The notes under the pieces were generated by a model. It did no database searches, was not told the origin of the DNA, and saw only the letters and a program-made list of their open reading frames with translations. The position numbers and the translations under genes are program-made. This document shows positions 6,672 through 15,770 of a stretch of 64,000 nucleotides of DNA, one piece after another; the stretch's first letter is position 1, and each line of letters opens with the position of its first letter. Origin of the DNA: Halomonas sp. S3-1-1 (lineage in GTDB: Bacteria > Pseudomonadota > Gammaproteobacteria > Pseudomonadales > Halomonadaceae); NCBI RefSeq assembly GCF_023757625.1, contig NZ_JALGBZ010000001.1, forward strand, positions 124,001 through 188,000, read 5' to 3'.

Positions 6672-8804
6672 ATGTCGAATACTTCCCTGCAAACGCCCGG
6701 CATGGGCATCGAATCGTTTTTCAACGCGCGCGGCATCGCCATCGTCGGTGCCAGTAACGATATCAACAAGATCGGCGGGCGCCCCGTCCATCTGCTCAGC
6801 AAGTACGGCTATGACGGGGCCATTTACCCGGTCAACCCCGGGCGCAGCCAGGTTCAGGGGCTGCCCGCCTATCCCTCTTTAAAAGAACTGCCCGGTGTGC
6901 CGGAGCTTGCCGTTCTCGCCGTTTCCTCGGAGCACACGCTGGCGGCGCTCGAGGAGTGTGCCGCTGTCGGCGTGCGCGCCGTCGTGGTGCTGTCCGCGGG
7001 GTTCGCGGAAAAGGACGACGCAGGGGCGGCGCTGCAGGAAAGGCTCACTACCCTTGCTCGTGAAAACGGCATCCGTTTGCTGGGGCCTAACTGTCTGGGG
7101 GTGGTCAACGTGGTCGACCGGGTCATCGGCTCGTTCACCATCGTACTGGAAGAGAACATGCCGCTGCCGGGCAATGTGGGCATCGTTTCCCAATCCGGAA
7201 ACGTCGGCAGCTTTCTCATGCAGAACGTGTCGCGCCGGGGGTTGGGCGTCAGCCGTTTCATGGCCACCGGCAACGAGGCGGACGTCGACGTGGCCGACGG
7301 CATCGCGGCGCTTGCCCAGGACGACGTCACTCAGATCATCCTCTGCTGCATGGAGACCTGCCGCGATGCCGGCCGGCTAACCGAGGCGCTGGACATGGCT
7401 CGCCGTCAAGGCAAGCCCGTCATCGTCTTGAAGATCGGCTCGACCGATGTCGGCCAAGCCGCCGCCGCCTCGCATACCGGAGCGCTGGCCGGCTCGGACA
7501 GCGTCATCGACGCCGTTTTTCGCCGTCACGGCGTCGTCAGGGTGCACTCGATCGAGGCGCTGCTCGACATGGGCCAATCGGCGTCGCTGCTGGGTACCGC
7601 GCGCTTGCCCAAGGGGCCGCGAGTAACGCTGGTCGCTGCCTCGGGCGGCTTTGGCATCATGATGGCGGATGCGGCGACGAAGGCGGGCTTGGCCTTGCCG
7701 GCGCTGAGCGAGACCACTCGGGCGCGCATCCAGGAGGCCGTACCCATGGCCGGCACCCATAACCCCGTGGATGCTTCGGCCCAGATGTCGAGCGACCCCG
7801 CCATTCTCTTCAAGATGCTCTCGGCGCTGCTTGAAGAACCCAATACCGACGCCACGCTGCTGTTTTTATCGCTGTCGCTCTACAACCGCCGGCTACGTGG
7901 CATCTACATGGACGCGCTCAAGCAGATCCGCGAGGCCCACCCCGACAAGCTGCTGATGGTGGTAAGTGAAGGTCCGAGCGACGCGGTGGCCGAGGTCAAC
8001 GCGCTGGGCATTCCGGTCTTTGGCACGATCGATGCGGCGGCAAGCGGCATCGACGGCCTGGTGCGCTTGTCTCGGGTGGCCGAACTGTCGGCGCCGCCGG
8101 TCTATGACGGCCCCATCGAGCCTGTCGATCCGGCCGTGTTCAGAAACGAGGCAGAAGCGAAGAAAGCGCTGAGCCAGCTGGGTATCCCGGTGCTCGAGGA
8201 GAAGATAGCGACTTCCTGTGAGCAAGCAGTGGAGCTTGCCCGTGGTATGGGCCTGCCCGTAGTGCTCAAGATCATATCGCCGGACATTACCCACAAGACC
8301 GAGGCCGGCGGCGTGGCGCTCGATCTTGCCTCCGAGCAGGCGGTACGCGATGCGTATGCCCAGATGCTCGAGAGCGCGCGCGCTTACGCCCCTTCCGCGC
8401 AGATCGACGGCGTGCTGGTGACACCCATGGCCAAACCGGGCATGGAGTTGATCATGGGTGTGTCGAAAGACCCCGTTTTCGGCCCGGTGGTGATGGTCGG
8501 AACCGGCGGCGTGTTCGCTGAAATCCTCCAGGATGTCGCGGTTCAGGTGGCCCCGGTCTCGTTCGATGAGGCCCGGAGTATGATTCGCTCTCTCAAGCTC
8601 TATCCCATCCTGGATGGAGCGCGCGGCAAGCCCAAGGCCGATGTCGATGCTGTCGCCCAAGCGCTTGTGGTGTTGTCGGAGTTTGCCTGCCGGCACGAAG
8701 AAACGGTTGCCGAAATCGATATCAATCCTGTCCTCGTGTATCCCCAAGGCGCCGGCATCATCGCGCTGGATACGCTGATGGTACCGGCACAATCACAACG
8801 TTAG
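6672..8804 (+). CDS. NDP-forming acyl-CoA ligase (acetate-CoA ligase family, fused alpha and beta parts)
   Basis: 710 aa. Domain order: CoA-binding Rossmann domain (about 12-150, with GIAIVGASND), succinyl-CoA-ligase-like domains (about 165-460, IVSQSGNVG and the phospho-histidine segment ASHTGALAGSD with His268), and a C-terminal ATP-grasp domain (about 480-705, GLPVVLKIISPDITHKTEAGGV). These enzymes make an acyl-CoA from a free acid, CoA and ATP, via a phospho-enzyme, releasing ADP. It lies 5 bases after the crotonase-family gene and 16 before the first acyl-CoA dehydrogenase, so it likely activates the pathway acid for the beta-oxidation-like steps. The chain length or ring nature of its acid is not evident. 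Confidence 0.9.
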   Translation: MSNTSLQTPGMGIESFFNARGIAIVGASNDINKIGGRPVHLLSKYGYDGAIYPVNPGRSQVQGLPAYPSLKELPGVPELAVLAVSSEHTLAALEECAAVGVRAVVVLSAGFAEKDDAGAALQERLTTLARENGIRLLGPNCLGVVNVVDRVIGSFTIVLEENMPLPGNVGIVSQSGNVGSFLMQNVSRRGLGVSRFMATGNEADVDVADGIAALAQDDVTQIILCCMETCRDAGRLTEALDMARRQGKPVIVLKIGSTDVGQAAAASHTGALAGSDSVIDAVFRRHGVVRVHSIEALLDMGQSASLLGTARLPKGPRVTLVAASGGFGIMMADAATKAGLALPALSETTRARIQEAVPMAGTHNPVDASAQMSSDPAILFKMLSALLEEPNTDATLLFLSLSLYNRRLRGIYMDALKQIREAHPDKLLMVVSEGPSDAVAEVNALGIPVFGTIDAAASGIDGLVRLSRVAELSAPPVYDGPIEPVDPAVFRNEAEAKKALSQLGIPVLEEKIATSCEQAVELARGMGLPVVLKIISPDITHKTEAGGVALDLASEQAVRDAYAQMLESARAYAPSAQIDGVLVTPMAKPGMELIMGVSKDPVFGPVVMVGTGGVFAEILQDVAVQVAPVSFDEARSMIRSLKLYPILDGARGKPKADVDAVAQALVVLSEFACRHEETVAEIDINPVLVYPQGAGIIALDTLMVPAQSQR

Positions 8805-8820
8805 CCATCTGGAGTCAGTG

Positions 8821-10029
8821 ATGAGTTTCAATACGGATGTGGTCATTCCCGACCCCGCTACCGGGCAGGGAGTCTATCGCCAGCACGCCCGCGAATGGTT
8901 GCAGGCGAACCTGCCCGATCACATGCGCAGCGATAGCCTGAACTATCGCACGCCGACCCTTCAGGAAAGTGTCGATTGGGAAACCGCGCTCTACAAGGCA
9001 GGGCTTGCGGGGATGACCTGGCCCAAGGAGTACGGTGGCTACGGCTTGAGCCTGCGCGAGCATCTAGCCGTCAACAAGGAGATCGGGGCGCTGCCCATGC
9101 CCGAAAGCGTGGGATCGATCGGCAAGGAACTGGCCGGCCCGATCATCATGGCGGTAGGCACCGAAGAGCAGAAGCGCGAGTTTTTGCCGGCAATACTCTC
9201 CATGCGCGAACACTGGTGCCAAGGGTTCTCGGAGCCTGAAGCGGGATCGGACCTTGCCAGCCTTCGTACCCGCGCGGTTCAGGAGGGTGATCGCTGGGTC
9301 ATCAACGGTCAGAAGATATGGACCAGCGGCGCCGCCAAGGCACGCTACTGCCTGCTGCTGACGCGCACCGGCACCGTCGCCGATCGGCATCGCGGCCTGT
9401 TGATGTTTGCCGTACCGATGGATACGCCGGGAATCCGGGTCGTGCCGATCAAGTCGATCGACGGTAAGGAATCCTTTGCCGAAGTGTTTTTCGACAACGT
9501 CACCGTGCCCGACACCGCCCGGCTCGGAGCGCCGAATGAAGGCTGGAACGCGGCGATCCGCGTGCTCTCCATCGAGCGGGCCACCAACCGCATGTACCGG
9601 CCCTGGCGTTTCGAAGGCGAGCTCAAGCAACTGGTTCGCGCCTGCAAGTCCGATCCCGAACTCTCGAAGCTTCTTCAGGAGAGCTACTACCAAAGGCGGA
9701 TTGGCCAAATCGCCTGCGAAGTTGATGGTTTAAAAGGACTTATTGAAAAAGTCGTCGATCAACTGATGGCGGGCGAAACCATCGGGGCGCAAGGGTCGCT
9801 TAATAAACTGTACTGGTCGGAATGCCACCAGGCATTCGCCGGCCTGGCGATGGAGATGGTCTCCCTCGTGCACGAAGGATCCAGCGAGCTTGCAAAAAGA
9901 GCCAAGGCGCATTTCACCAACGCTTATCTTTTCGCCCGGGCGGAAACACTCTACGCCGGCGTTACCGAAGTGCAGCTGGACATCATCGCGCAGCGAATCA
10001 TGAACTTGCCCAAGGAGTCCCAGTCATGA
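8821..10029 (+). CDS. Acyl-CoA dehydrogenase, large subunit-like (first of a pair)
   Basis: 402 aa from the ATG at 8821, with GGAG 6 bases upstream; a GTG directly before it is in frame but less likely. The acyl-CoA dehydrogenase fold is evident: WPKEYGGYGLS (N-terminal helical domain), GFSEPEAGSDLASLRT (FAD/substrate loop), VINGQKIWTSGA, and the C-terminal YAGVTEVQLDIIAQRIMNLPK. The enzyme introduces a C2-C3 double bond and passes electrons to ETF. It overlaps the next dehydrogenase gene by 4 bases (ATGA), which implies equal expression. I infer a two-subunit (alpha2beta2) dehydrogenase like those used for steroid and bile-acid side chains or rings. Confidence 0.9.
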   Translation: MSFNTDVVIPDPATGQGVYRQHAREWLQANLPDHMRSDSLNYRTPTLQESVDWETALYKAGLAGMTWPKEYGGYGLSLREHLAVNKEIGALPMPESVGSIGKELAGPIIMAVGTEEQKREFLPAILSMREHWCQGFSEPEAGSDLASLRTRAVQEGDRWVINGQKIWTSGAAKARYCLLLTRTGTVADRHRGLLMFAVPMDTPGIRVVPIKSIDGKESFAEVFFDNVTVPDTARLGAPNEGWNAAIRVLSIERATNRMYRPWRFEGELKQLVRACKSDPELSKLLQESYYQRRIGQIACEVDGLKGLIEKVVDQLMAGETIGAQGSLNKLYWSECHQAFAGLAMEMVSLVHEGSSELAKRAKAHFTNAYLFARAETLYAGVTEVQLDIIAQRIMNLPKESQS

Positions 10030-10979
10030 GCATGGACGAGGATCTACGCCCGGAAGAGTTTGCTGAAGCGGCTTCTGCCGCCGTGGGCGATGTCATCGGC
10101 CGCGAGTTTGCCGAGGTGGCCAGCACGCTTGGTGGGGCGGGTTTGTTGGGCGTTTGCGCCGCTGAAGAGGATGGCGGCATGGGGCTGCCCATCGCCTTCG
10201 CTGTGCCCATCTGCCAGGTCGCGGGCCGTTTGCGCCTGCGCTTTCCCGTCGTCGAGCAGGCGCTGGTGGCCAAGGCACTGGCCGGCACCCCGCAGGCGGC
10301 AGAGCTGATCAATGGCGAGCGCACGGCCACCATCGCGTGGCACGCGGAGCACCAGGGCATGGCTGGTCACGCGCCTTACGCGGCAGACTGTGATTGGATC
10401 CTGGTGCCGGATGGCGACGGCGCGGCCCTGGTGGCGCGTGACGCGGTAACGCTGACACCGCACGCCGAACTCGACCCGGAATCGCCCTATTACAGCGTGT
10501 CGCTCGAGAGCGCACCGATTCTCCAGCGCATCTCGGTACAGCGCTATCAGGCGCTTCGCGAAGAGGCCTATCTGCTGACCGGCGCTTATCTCAACGGCGC
10601 CGCCCAAGGGGCGCTCGAGTATACCGCCGACTACCTGGCCGGGCGGGTCCAGTTCGGCCGACCGCTGACCGCGAAACAGGCGGTACGCCACCATCTGGCG
10701 CGGATGAAGCTGCTCAACGAAGTCTCGTTGTGCGCCATTGCCCGAGCGGTCGAGACCGATGAGTTCGACGCGACTCGCAGCTACAAGACGGCCTGGGCCG
10801 GGGCGCTTACCAATGCCCTGTTCGTCATCGAAAAGGCGATTCATCTCAACGGCGGCATGGGCTTCACCTGGGAGGTGCCGTTGCATTATGCCCTGCGTGA
10901 CGCGCGGCGCATCGAGGCGGCGCTGCAAGGTAGCGCCACCATTAATGCGATCGGCCAGAATTTCATCGACGCCGCTTGA
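10026..10979 (+). CDS. Acyl-CoA dehydrogenase, short partner subunit
   Basis: 317 aa from ATG 10026, which overlaps the stop of the previous gene (ATGA). It is about 80 residues shorter than normal acyl-CoA dehydrogenases. The N-terminal half is recognisable but divergent (GGAGLLGVCAAEEDGGMGLP), and the C-terminal helical domain is well kept (FGRPLTAKQAVRHHLARMK, HLNGGMGFTWEVPLHYALRDARR). The HLNGGMGFTWE signature is typical of the partner subunits (FadE29/ChsE2-like) of heteromeric dehydrogenases known from steroid catabolism. I infer it pairs with the 402-aa protein just upstream. As an independent enzyme it would probably lack a complete FAD site. Confidence 0.85.
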   Translation: MSMDEDLRPEEFAEAASAAVGDVIGREFAEVASTLGGAGLLGVCAAEEDGGMGLPIAFAVPICQVAGRLRLRFPVVEQALVAKALAGTPQAAELINGERTATIAWHAEHQGMAGHAPYAADCDWILVPDGDGAALVARDAVTLTPHAELDPESPYYSVSLESAPILQRISVQRYQALREEAYLLTGAYLNGAAQGALEYTADYLAGRVQFGRPLTAKQAVRHHLARMKLLNEVSLCAIARAVETDEFDATRSYKTAWAGALTNALFVIEKAIHLNGGMGFTWEVPLHYALRDARRIEAALQGSATINAIGQNFIDAA

Positions 10980-10990
10980 AGGAGAACAAC

Positions 10991-11749
10991 ATGGACATGA
11001 ACATGGATAACCGCGCAGTGCTGGTAACCGGCGCCGGCAACGGTATCGGTCGCGAAACCGCGCTGCAGATGGCGGCGCTGGGGGCGGTCGTGGGTGTTAA
11101 CGACCTGAAGGAAGAGTTTGTCGAAGCCACCGTCAAAGCGATCACCGAGGCCGGCGGTCGCGCCTTTGGCGTTGTCGAGAACGTTTCGACCCAGGAGGGT
11201 ATCCAGGCCGCCGTGCAGCGAGTCAAGGCGCATTGCGGGCGCTTCGACGTGCTGGTCAATAACGCCGCGTGGGTGCGCTATCAGGCCATTCCCGACATTC
11301 GCCCGGACACCGTCGATCGCATGGTCGATGTGGGTTTCAAGGGGGTGATTTGGGGCATCCAGGCTGCCTCCGAGGCCATGGACACCGAACGAGGCGGTGC
11401 CATCATCAACGTCGCCTCCACTGCGGCGCTGCGCTCGACCCTCAACTCGGTAGTTTACTCGGGCATCAAATCGGGGGTGCTCGGTATCACGCGGGCGGCC
11501 GCAGCGGAGCTCGGCAGTCAGAACATTCGCGTTAATGCCGTCTGCCCCTCGGCGGTGCCCACGGAAGGCACTCAGCGCAACCGCAACGCCGAGCGCGATG
11601 CCGCGCGTGCCGCCAAAACCCCTCTCGGCCGGCTAGGGACGGTGACCGACATCGCCAACACGATCTGCTTTCTGGCCAGCGACAGGGCGGGCTTCATGTC
11701 CGCACAGGCGCTGGTTGTGGACGGCGGCGTGACCTTCACAAACCTTTGA
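10991..11749 (+). CDS. SDR family NAD(P)-dependent oxidoreductase (classical)
   Basis: 252 aa from ATG 10991, preceded by AAGGAG at good spacing. Classical short-chain dehydrogenase: cofactor loop TGAGNGIG (13-20), NNAA (90-93), and the catalytic triad Ser143, Tyr156 and Lys160 (VVYSGIKSG). The C-terminal end ASDRAGFMSAQALVVDGG is standard. These proteins interconvert alcohols and ketones (or 3-hydroxyacyl-CoA and 3-ketoacyl-CoA). In this operon it could act before the LLM oxygenase (alcohol to ketone) or as the 3-hydroxyacyl-CoA dehydrogenase, which otherwise is missing from the cluster. It ends 17 bases before the start of the next SDR gene. Confidence 0.9.
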   Translation: MDMNMDNRAVLVTGAGNGIGRETALQMAALGAVVGVNDLKEEFVEATVKAITEAGGRAFGVVENVSTQEGIQAAVQRVKAHCGRFDVLVNNAAWVRYQAIPDIRPDTVDRMVDVGFKGVIWGIQAASEAMDTERGGAIINVASTAALRSTLNSVVYSGIKSGVLGITRAAAAELGSQNIRVNAVCPSAVPTEGTQRNRNAERDAARAAKTPLGRLGTVTDIANTICFLASDRAGFMSAQALVVDGGVTFTNL

Positions 11750-11766
11750 CGTCTACGGGGACTTCG

Positions 11767-12975
11767 ATGACGACTGTCTTGATCACAGGCGCCGCGGCGG
11801 GTATCGGTGAAGCGACTGCCCGCCTTTTCGCGGCGAAGGGCTGGCGCTGCTTGCTGGTCGATCGGGCGGGTGATCGGCTTGAGCAACTAATCCGTGAACT
11901 GCCTGCAGGCAGCACGGGTGCGCACCAGGCCCTCGTCATCGATCTTACCGACAAGGCCGACATCGGGCGTCTGGCCGACCTCGATCTTACTCTCGACGTG
12001 GTCATCAACAACGCTGGGATATCAAGCGACCGACCGGATGCCCTGGTCCACCAGCCGTGGGAGGCGCTGCGCCCAGTCGAGGAGTTGAACCTGCTCGCTC
12101 CGATGAGCGTCGTCGAGGCGCTGGATGCCTCGCTGGCCGCCGATGCCCGCGTTATTCACATCGCCTCGGGGGCCGGGCTTCGGGCGCTGCCCCAGCGTGG
12201 CCTCTACAGCGCCAGCAAGGCGGGCGTCATTGCGCTAGCCAACGCCCAGGCACACGAGGCGCCAAGGCGGTCAACCTACGCGCTGTGCCCCGGCTTCGTG
12301 CGTACGGCACTGGTAGAGGGGCTGCTCGAGCAGGGACGTCTCAAGCTTGAGGACGCCATCGGCAAGATCCCTATGGCTTACATGGGGCGCCCCGAAGATA
12401 TCGCACAGGGGCTGTTTTTTCTGGCCACGCTGACGAAAGCTCGTCTGGAAGCTCCGGCGCTGGTGATCGACGGAGGCTCGTCGGTGTTTGGTGGCGGCCA
12501 ACGCCTCAACGACACGGCGGCCACGCCGGTGGACATGGATGCCGAGTGCGATTTTCGGCTCGTCGGCGAGAGCGAAGCGACGGGGGCGCTCGGGCCCACC
12601 CCGTCGGCGCCGGTGGGCTACACCGCGGTGATCGACTTCACCGCCCGGCACGTTGCTGCAGAGCACCTGCTGGAAAGCCTTCACCGCATTGCGCGGGCGT
12701 TCACCGCCGCGCACACGGCGCCTGCCAGCCTCACGGTGGTCCTGCCGTTCGTCGACGCCGAGCGCTCCGCCCCCGAGCAGGCCTTCGCGGCGGCGGCATC
12801 GATGCTCGTTGCCACGCTCGCCTGCGAGCTGGGGCCTGTCGGCTATCGGGTCAATGCCGTGACATGTGCACCGGATATGGATCCGGACGCTCTTTGTCAG
12901 ATCTTGCGCTATGTCTCGGGCCCCACGGGACGGTTTCTCGCCGGCCAGACCCTGCGCTTCACGAACCGACACTAG
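11767..12975 (+). CDS. Tandem SDR: complete N-terminal SDR plus degenerate C-terminal SDR-like half
   Basis: 402 aa from ATG 11767 (GGGGAC-like site upstream); normal SDRs are about 250 aa. Residues 1-240 are a full SDR: TGAAAGIG (7-14), NNAG (81-84), Ser134, Tyr147 and Lys151 (LYSASKAG), ending LVIDGGSS. After a linker (about 241-284), residues 285-402 look like the second half of another SDR: a long helix pair, then ELGPVGYRVNAVTCAPDMD, which mirrors the usual IRVNAVCPG, and SGPTGRFLAGQTLRF, which mirrors the standard C-terminal motif. The second unit has no glycine-rich loop and no Tyr-x3-Lys, so it cannot be catalytic by the usual mechanism. It may serve in oligomerisation. It is followed 7 bases later by the CMD-family gene. 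Confidence 0.82.
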   Translation: MTTVLITGAAAGIGEATARLFAAKGWRCLLVDRAGDRLEQLIRELPAGSTGAHQALVIDLTDKADIGRLADLDLTLDVVINNAGISSDRPDALVHQPWEALRPVEELNLLAPMSVVEALDASLAADARVIHIASGAGLRALPQRGLYSASKAGVIALANAQAHEAPRRSTYALCPGFVRTALVEGLLEQGRLKLEDAIGKIPMAYMGRPEDIAQGLFFLATLTKARLEAPALVIDGGSSVFGGGQRLNDTAATPVDMDAECDFRLVGESEATGALGPTPSAPVGYTAVIDFTARHVAAEHLLESLHRIARAFTAAHTAPASLTVVLPFVDAERSAPEQAFAAAASMLVATLACELGPVGYRVNAVTCAPDMDPDALCQILRYVSGPTGRFLAGQTLRFTNRH

Positions 12976-12982
12976 ATCCAAA

Positions 12983-13762
12983 ATGACTTCATACAACGAC
13001 AATAAGGCCCCCGCTGACATCAAGGCGATGTTTATCCAGCGACGTGGCTACTGGCGCCCCTGGACCCAGACCCTGCTGGAAGAGCATCCAGCGTTTCTGG
13101 AGGCCTATGCACGCTATGCAAGCTATCCCGCCAGTGCTGGCCCGCTCGACGCGCGCATGGTCGAGCTGATCTACGTCGCGCTGGACGCCTCGGCGACCCA
13201 TCTGTTCGAAGCTGGCGTCCAGACGCACCTCGAACTGGCTCGCCAAGCTGGTGCCACTACCGGCGACGTTCTGGATGTGCTGCATCTGGTGGCACTTCAA
13301 GGCGTGAACCGCGTCTATGAAGCCATCGCGATTCTGGAAAGCGAGCTCGGTCAAGGGGCATCGTTTGAGCGCGGCGCGACGAGCCGTAATGCCGAATTGC
13401 CCGAAGCGTTGAGGCTTGAAGTGGAACGGCATTTTCCCGGCAGTGCCGAGGAGCTTGGCGCGCTGGCGCGCTTCGATGCCGACTACTTGCGCCAGGTAAT
13501 AGCGTTCATGGATGTTAGCGCGCCAGGCAGCCGGCTGGTTGAAAAAGACAAGCGTCTTGTCGAGGCCGCCTTGCACTCGAGTTTCACGGGCTTCGACGAA
13601 AAGGCATTGCGGCGCTCCATCCGCGCGGCAGTGAGGGCTGACGCCACGGCCGATGAAATCGCCCAGGCTATTCAGCTCGGGTCTCACCTGTCCGTCCATG
13701 GAACAGCACTAGGGGTGAAGTGCCTCGGTGCCGACAAGAACAATCGAACGCACGCCACTTGA
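12983..13762 (+). CDS. Carboxymuconolactone decarboxylase (CMD/AhpD-like) family protein
   Basis: 259 aa from ATG 12983 (MTSYNDNKAP), 7 bases after the preceding stop. Two CMD-like helical repeats are seen: one around residues 55-110 (LDARMVELIYVALDASATHLFEAGVQTHLELARQ) and one near the C terminus (KRLVEAALHSSFTGFDEKALRRSIRAAVRADATADEIAQ). The Cys-x2-Cys redox motif of AhpD is absent, so a peroxidase role is unlikely. Double-domain CMD proteins without cysteines occur in many catabolic clusters, with poorly known roles, some in lactone or decarboxylation chemistry. Position between SDRs and the transporter genes supports a role in the same pathway. The exact reaction is not inferable. Confidence 0.8.
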   Translation: MTSYNDNKAPADIKAMFIQRRGYWRPWTQTLLEEHPAFLEAYARYASYPASAGPLDARMVELIYVALDASATHLFEAGVQTHLELARQAGATTGDVLDVLHLVALQGVNRVYEAIAILESELGQGASFERGATSRNAELPEALRLEVERHFPGSAEELGALARFDADYLRQVIAFMDVSAPGSRLVEKDKRLVEAALHSSFTGFDEKALRRSIRAAVRADATADEIAQAIQLGSHLSVHGTALGVKCLGADKNNRTHAT

Positions 13763-13773
13763 TGAGGTGTAAA

Positions 13774-14235
13774 ATGCTATCAAGAGCTTTAACCAAAAAC
13801 GTCCCCGACATGATAGGCGCCTTGTTCACGATCGCCGTGGGTGTCTTTGTGCTGTCCGAATCATCGAACTATCGATTTGGCAGTCTCAGCAGCATGGGGC
13901 CTGGCTACTTTCCCCAGATTCTCGCGTGGCTACTGGTGGCGATGGGTGTCTTCCTGTTCGTCATCACCTTTATAAGTAAACCTTCGGATTCCAGGCTTCA
14001 TCTTCCTGATGTCATCCCCGTTTTGGTCATCGGCGCCTCGATTCTATCCTTCGGGCTTTTGATCGAAGCGGCAGGCATGGGGCCGGCCATTTTTGCATCG
14101 GTCTTCATCTCGACCTTCGCCTCGACGAACATCAATATTCTTCGTTCGCTGCTGCTGGCGTTACTGACCACGCTCGCCTGTGTCGTGGTCTTTGTTTATC
14201 TGCTGGGGCTGCCCGTTGAGGTGTTAGCACTATGA
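13774..14235 (+). CDS. tctB: Tripartite tricarboxylate transporter small membrane subunit (TctB)
   Basis: 153 aa from ATG 13774 (MLSRALTKNV) with GAGGTG just upstream; an earlier in-frame ATG at 13762 is possible. Four predicted membrane helices are apparent: MIGALFTIAVGVFVL, ILAWLLVAMGVFLFVI, VIPVLVIGASILSFGLL and the long C-terminal hydrophobic run. The segment YRFGSLSSMGPGYFPQILAWLL (GxGYFP) is characteristic of TctB. It forms the membrane complex with TctA, whose ATG overlaps this stop codon (ATGA), and works with the TctC-type binding protein encoded at 4419-5405. Confidence 0.88.
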   Translation: MLSRALTKNVPDMIGALFTIAVGVFVLSESSNYRFGSLSSMGPGYFPQILAWLLVAMGVFLFVITFISKPSDSRLHLPDVIPVLVIGASILSFGLLIEAAGMGPAIFASVFISTFASTNINILRSLLLALLTTLACVVVFVYLLGLPVEVLAL

Positions 14236-15770
14236 ATACGTCACAACTGGATAACATTCTGCTGGGGTTTTCTGTTGCCCTTTCCGTAGAAGGAATTTTC
14301 TACTGTGCAGCCGGTGTGCTGCTTGGCACGATCGTAGGCGTGCTTCCGGGCTTGGGTACCATGGCGACGCTGGCCGTGCTGATGCCGATCACGTTTCATA
14401 TCGAGCCCTCCTACTCTATCATCATGCTCGCGGGCATTTACTACGGCGCCGCCTATGGCGGCTCGACCGCGTCGATTCTCATGAATCTGCCGGGTACCGT
14501 CACGAGCGTGGTGACCGGGCTCGACGGCTTCCCCATGGCGCAGAACGGCAAGGCGGGGCTGGCGCTGTTCATCACCGCGATCGCCTCCTTCATGGGCTCC
14601 ATGATCGGCGCCTTGCTGCTGGCGCTGTTTACCATTCCTCTGGCGGCGGTGGCGAAGAGTTTCGGCCCGCAAGAGTATTTCATGCTCATGGTATTCGGTC
14701 TGATCGCCGCGTCCCTGTTCTCGACCGGGCGTCCCGTCAAGTCGTTGATCACCGTAACGCTCGGCGTGGCGTTTGGTCTGGTCGGGTTGGATTTGAATAG
14801 TGGGGCGGCCAGGTTCACGTTTGGTATGCCGGAGCTTTACGACGGCCTTTCTCTAGTGGCCGTAGCGCTGGGGCTCTTTGGTTTGCCGGAGATCATCGCT
14901 ACCGCAAAACGCGGGCCACTGGGCAACATGCGTGACAACGATGTCTCGTTCAAGGCGATGATGCCGACGCGTTCGGAGCTCAAGGAAGCGACCTTCCCCT
15001 CGCTTAGGGGGACCGGGGTCGGCGCCTTTTTCGGCGCGCTTCCCGGCACTGGCGGCACCATTGCCACCTTCCTCTCCTACGCGCTCGAAAAGCGCCTTTC
15101 CAAAACGCCGGAGAAGTTCGGAAAAGGGGCGATCGCGGGCGTTGCCGCGCCGGAAAGCGCTAACAACGCGGCGATCCAGACCGCCTTCATTCCCACCATG
15201 AGCTTAGGCATTCCTGGGGATGCGGTGATGGCACTGATGCTGGGGGTGCTGATGGTGCACGGCGTCATTCCAGGGCCTGGCGTGATCAACGATCACCCCG
15301 ACATCTTTTGGGGGCTGGTGGCCTCGTTCATCGTGGGCAATATCCTGCTGGTGATCCTCAATATCCCGCTGGTCGGGCTGTGGGTTCGGCTGCTGCGTAT
15401 ACCGTATCACCTCCTCTTTCCCGTCATGGTGGCCTGCGTTTGCATCGGCGTGTACTCGGTCCAGAACTCGGTGCTCGATATTTATGTCCTGATGGGCTTC
15501 GGTGCGCTGGGCATCATCCTGAAGTCGCTGAAGTTCGACAGTGCACCGCTGCTACTGGGTTTCATTCTGGGGCCGATGATGGAAGAGCACTTCCGGCGCG
15601 CGATGGTGATAACCCAGGGCGATTTCTCGACGTTCATCAACCGTCCAGTATCAGCCTCCTTAATGGCCATTTTGATGCTACTGCTGGTCGGGGCAGCCCT
15701 GAAGCTTGCCTATCTCAGCGCAAAGAGAAAAGGGTTCTTCAAAGCGGCAACAGGCAAGGTACGTAGTTGA
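14232..15770 (+). CDS. tctA: Tripartite tricarboxylate transporter large permease (TctA)
   Basis: 512 aa, standard length for TctA, with about a dozen hydrophobic helices. Conserved TctA segments: GVLPGLGTMATLAVLMPITF, YYGAAYGGSTASILMNLPG, and the repeat-related GALPGTGGTIATFLSYALEKRLSK; also AAPESANNAAIQTAFIPTMSLGIPGDAVMALMLGVLMVHGV. It is the ion-coupled pore that imports the carboxylate delivered by TctC. It is translationally coupled to tctB and is the last gene of the plus-strand operon. No clear intrinsic terminator follows it. Confidence 0.93.
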   Translation: MNTSQLDNILLGFSVALSVEGIFYCAAGVLLGTIVGVLPGLGTMATLAVLMPITFHIEPSYSIIMLAGIYYGAAYGGSTASILMNLPGTVTSVVTGLDGFPMAQNGKAGLALFITAIASFMGSMIGALLLALFTIPLAAVAKSFGPQEYFMLMVFGLIAASLFSTGRPVKSLITVTLGVAFGLVGLDLNSGAARFTFGMPELYDGLSLVAVALGLFGLPEIIATAKRGPLGNMRDNDVSFKAMMPTRSELKEATFPSLRGTGVGAFFGALPGTGGTIATFLSYALEKRLSKTPEKFGKGAIAGVAAPESANNAAIQTAFIPTMSLGIPGDAVMALMLGVLMVHGVIPGPGVINDHPDIFWGLVASFIVGNILLVILNIPLVGLWVRLLRIPYHLLFPVMVACVCIGVYSVQNSVLDIYVLMGFGALGIILKSLKFDSAPLLLGFILGPMMEEHFRRAMVITQGDFSTFINRPVSASLMAILMLLLVGAALKLAYLSAKRKGFFKAATGKVRS

